Below, in pieces: positions 61,884-64,000 of a DNA stretch of 64,000 nt. Every line of letters starts with the position of its first letter. Position 1 is the stretch's first letter. A program made the position numbers and the translations under genes. The notes under the pieces were generated by a model. It searched no databases and was not told the DNA's origin. It saw nothing but the letters and a program-made list of their open reading frames with translations. Source of the DNA: Thiobacillus sp. (GTDB lineage: Bacteria; Pseudomonadota; Gammaproteobacteria; Burkholderiales; Thiobacillaceae); the NCBI GenBank assembly GCA_030680405.1, contig JAUXVT010000049.1, forward strand, positions 103,879 to 167,878, written 5' to 3'.

Positions 61884-62186
61884 TCAGTAGCGGTTGGTGC
61901 CGGGCTTGTCCTTCTTGAGGAATTCATCGCTGCTCAGGCTCTTGTCCTGGTTGACGTCGCCTTCACGGAAGGCCTGTTCCTGGCCGCCCTGAGGCTTGAA
62001 TTCCTCGATGCTGATCTTGCCGTCCCCATTGCTGTCGTAGGTTTTTAAGCTGGGTGCGCCCGAGGGGGTGGCGGGTGCTCCACGGGTGGCGCCGGGCATG
62101 GACTGGGCGGCCAGGGCAGACGCAGAGGCGGCGCTCAGCAGGCCGGCAAGCGTGAGGGTCAGAAAGCGAGAATTAATGGATTTCAT
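61884..62186 (-). CDS. Exported EF-hand protein (paralog of the neighbouring N-terminal half)
   Basis: DSNGDGKISIEEFKPQGGQEQAFREGDVNQDKSLSSDEF. Confidence 0.87.
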   Translation of the reverse strand: MKSINSRFLTLTLAGLLSAASASALAAQSMPGATRGAPATPSGAPSLKTYDSNGDGKISIEEFKPQGGQEQAFREGDVNQDKSLSSDEFLKKDKPGTNRY

Positions 62187-62241
62187 GTCTATCTCCTGTC
62201 GTGAGTTGAATTCGAATGCAGATGCACTCAGGCTGGCTGTA

Positions 62242-62257
62242 GCGACGACCGTGCCAG
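62242..62257 (-). promoter_or_regulatory. Sigma-54-type -24/-12 promoter upstream of EF-hand gene
   Basis: CTGGCAC-GGTCG-TCGC; GG and GC dinucleotides correctly spaced, ~55 nt from ATG. Confidence 0.5.
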
Positions 62258-62447
62258 ATCTGTTTTTATTAAAAAAAACAGATAGATAGGTGATTTGTAA
62301 GGAGCGGGTTGCCTGGTTGCATCAGCCTGTGCGGGCGGATATGTCGCCTGCCGGCGACGGATACAGCTGAAGTTTTCAAGCTTTTGTTTTTATTGGATTG
62401 TTTTGTCCGCTATCGGCGACGTGCCGGCAAGCCCTTGGCAATAGGCA

Positions 62448-62475
62448 ATAAAAAAGGGAGGCAAGCCCCCCTTCC
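62448..62475 (-). terminator. Imperfect rho-independent terminator after DUF1328 gene
   Basis: Reverse strand AGGGGGGcttgcCTCCCTTTTTT. Confidence 0.55.
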
Positions 62476-62491
62476 TGTGCGACAACGGGTT

Positions 62492-62659
62492 TCAAACAGT
62501 TGGCGGGCGACGCCCGGTGACCAGCAATAACAGAAACACCACCAGACCGACGACAAACAGCACTTTGGCGATCCCGGCGGTGGTGCCGGCCAAGCCGGCA
62601 AAGCCGAAAATCCCGGCAATGATGGCGACGATCAGAAACGCAATGGCCCATCCGAACAT
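62492..62659 (-). CDS. DUF1328 small membrane protein (not in supplied ORF track)
   Basis: [55 protein letters not shown]. Confidence 0.9.
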   Translation of the reverse strand: MFGWAIAFLIVAIIAGIFGFAGLAGTTAGIAKVLFVVGLVVFLLLLVTGRRPPTV

Positions 62660-62709
62660 GGTGTTCTCCTCTGAGAATTGATAACGCGCCAGGGGGCGAT
62701 ACCTCTCTA

Positions 62710-62727
62710 TTGCAGAGTGTGTGCCAA
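62710..62727 (-). promoter_or_regulatory. Sigma-54-type -24/-12 promoter upstream of DUF1328 gene
   Basis: TTGGCAC-ACACT-CTGCAA; correct GG/GC spacing, ~50 nt from ATG. Confidence 0.6.
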
Positions 62728-62820
62728 ATCAATAATTTGCTTTTGAATCATATTATTGGATTGCGGGGCTGGAGGCGGGCGCGTGTCCGTGCAGGCGCGG
62801 GTGTCGTCGGTGCCAGACAC

Positions 62821-64000
<1,180 letters not shown>

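Overview
The window looks like a conserved chromosomal origin-proximal region of a betaproteobacterium. The gene order and proteins look Thiobacillus/Nitrosomonadales-like, but that assignment is inference. From left to right: trkA (partial), an NtrX/NtrY-like pair, rsmB-fmt-def, a LysM protein, dprA-smg-topA, a rhodanese/IS remnant, gyrB-dnaN-dnaA, rpmH-rnpA-yidC-mnmE, an ABC exporter, a DEAD-box helicase, a diguanylate cyclase, pxpB-pxpC-pxpA, an ABC-F protein, mnmG-rsmG-parA-parB with three parS-like sites, atpI-BEFHAGDC, two tandem OmpA-like genes, glmU-glmS, a LuxR-type regulator, SDR/DsbA/SPOR genes, argS, priA, a Tim44-like gene, hemE, and a small envelope/stress-gene cluster ending in a GlrR/QseF-like sigma-54 activator. 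No CRISPR array, rRNA, tRNA, prophage or intact IS was seen. The most notable signals are: (i) an in-frame tandem palindromic repeat inside fmt; (ii) two sigma-54-type promoters in front of small EF-hand and DUF1328 genes next to a GlrR-like activator; (iii) an NtrX-like regulator whose AAA+ domain has lost Walker A, the GAFTGA loop and Walker B residues; (iv) a pxpC frameshift at a C6 tract; (v) nested palindromes upstream of the atp operon; and (vi) several small decaying genes. All calls are by eye; no database searches were run.
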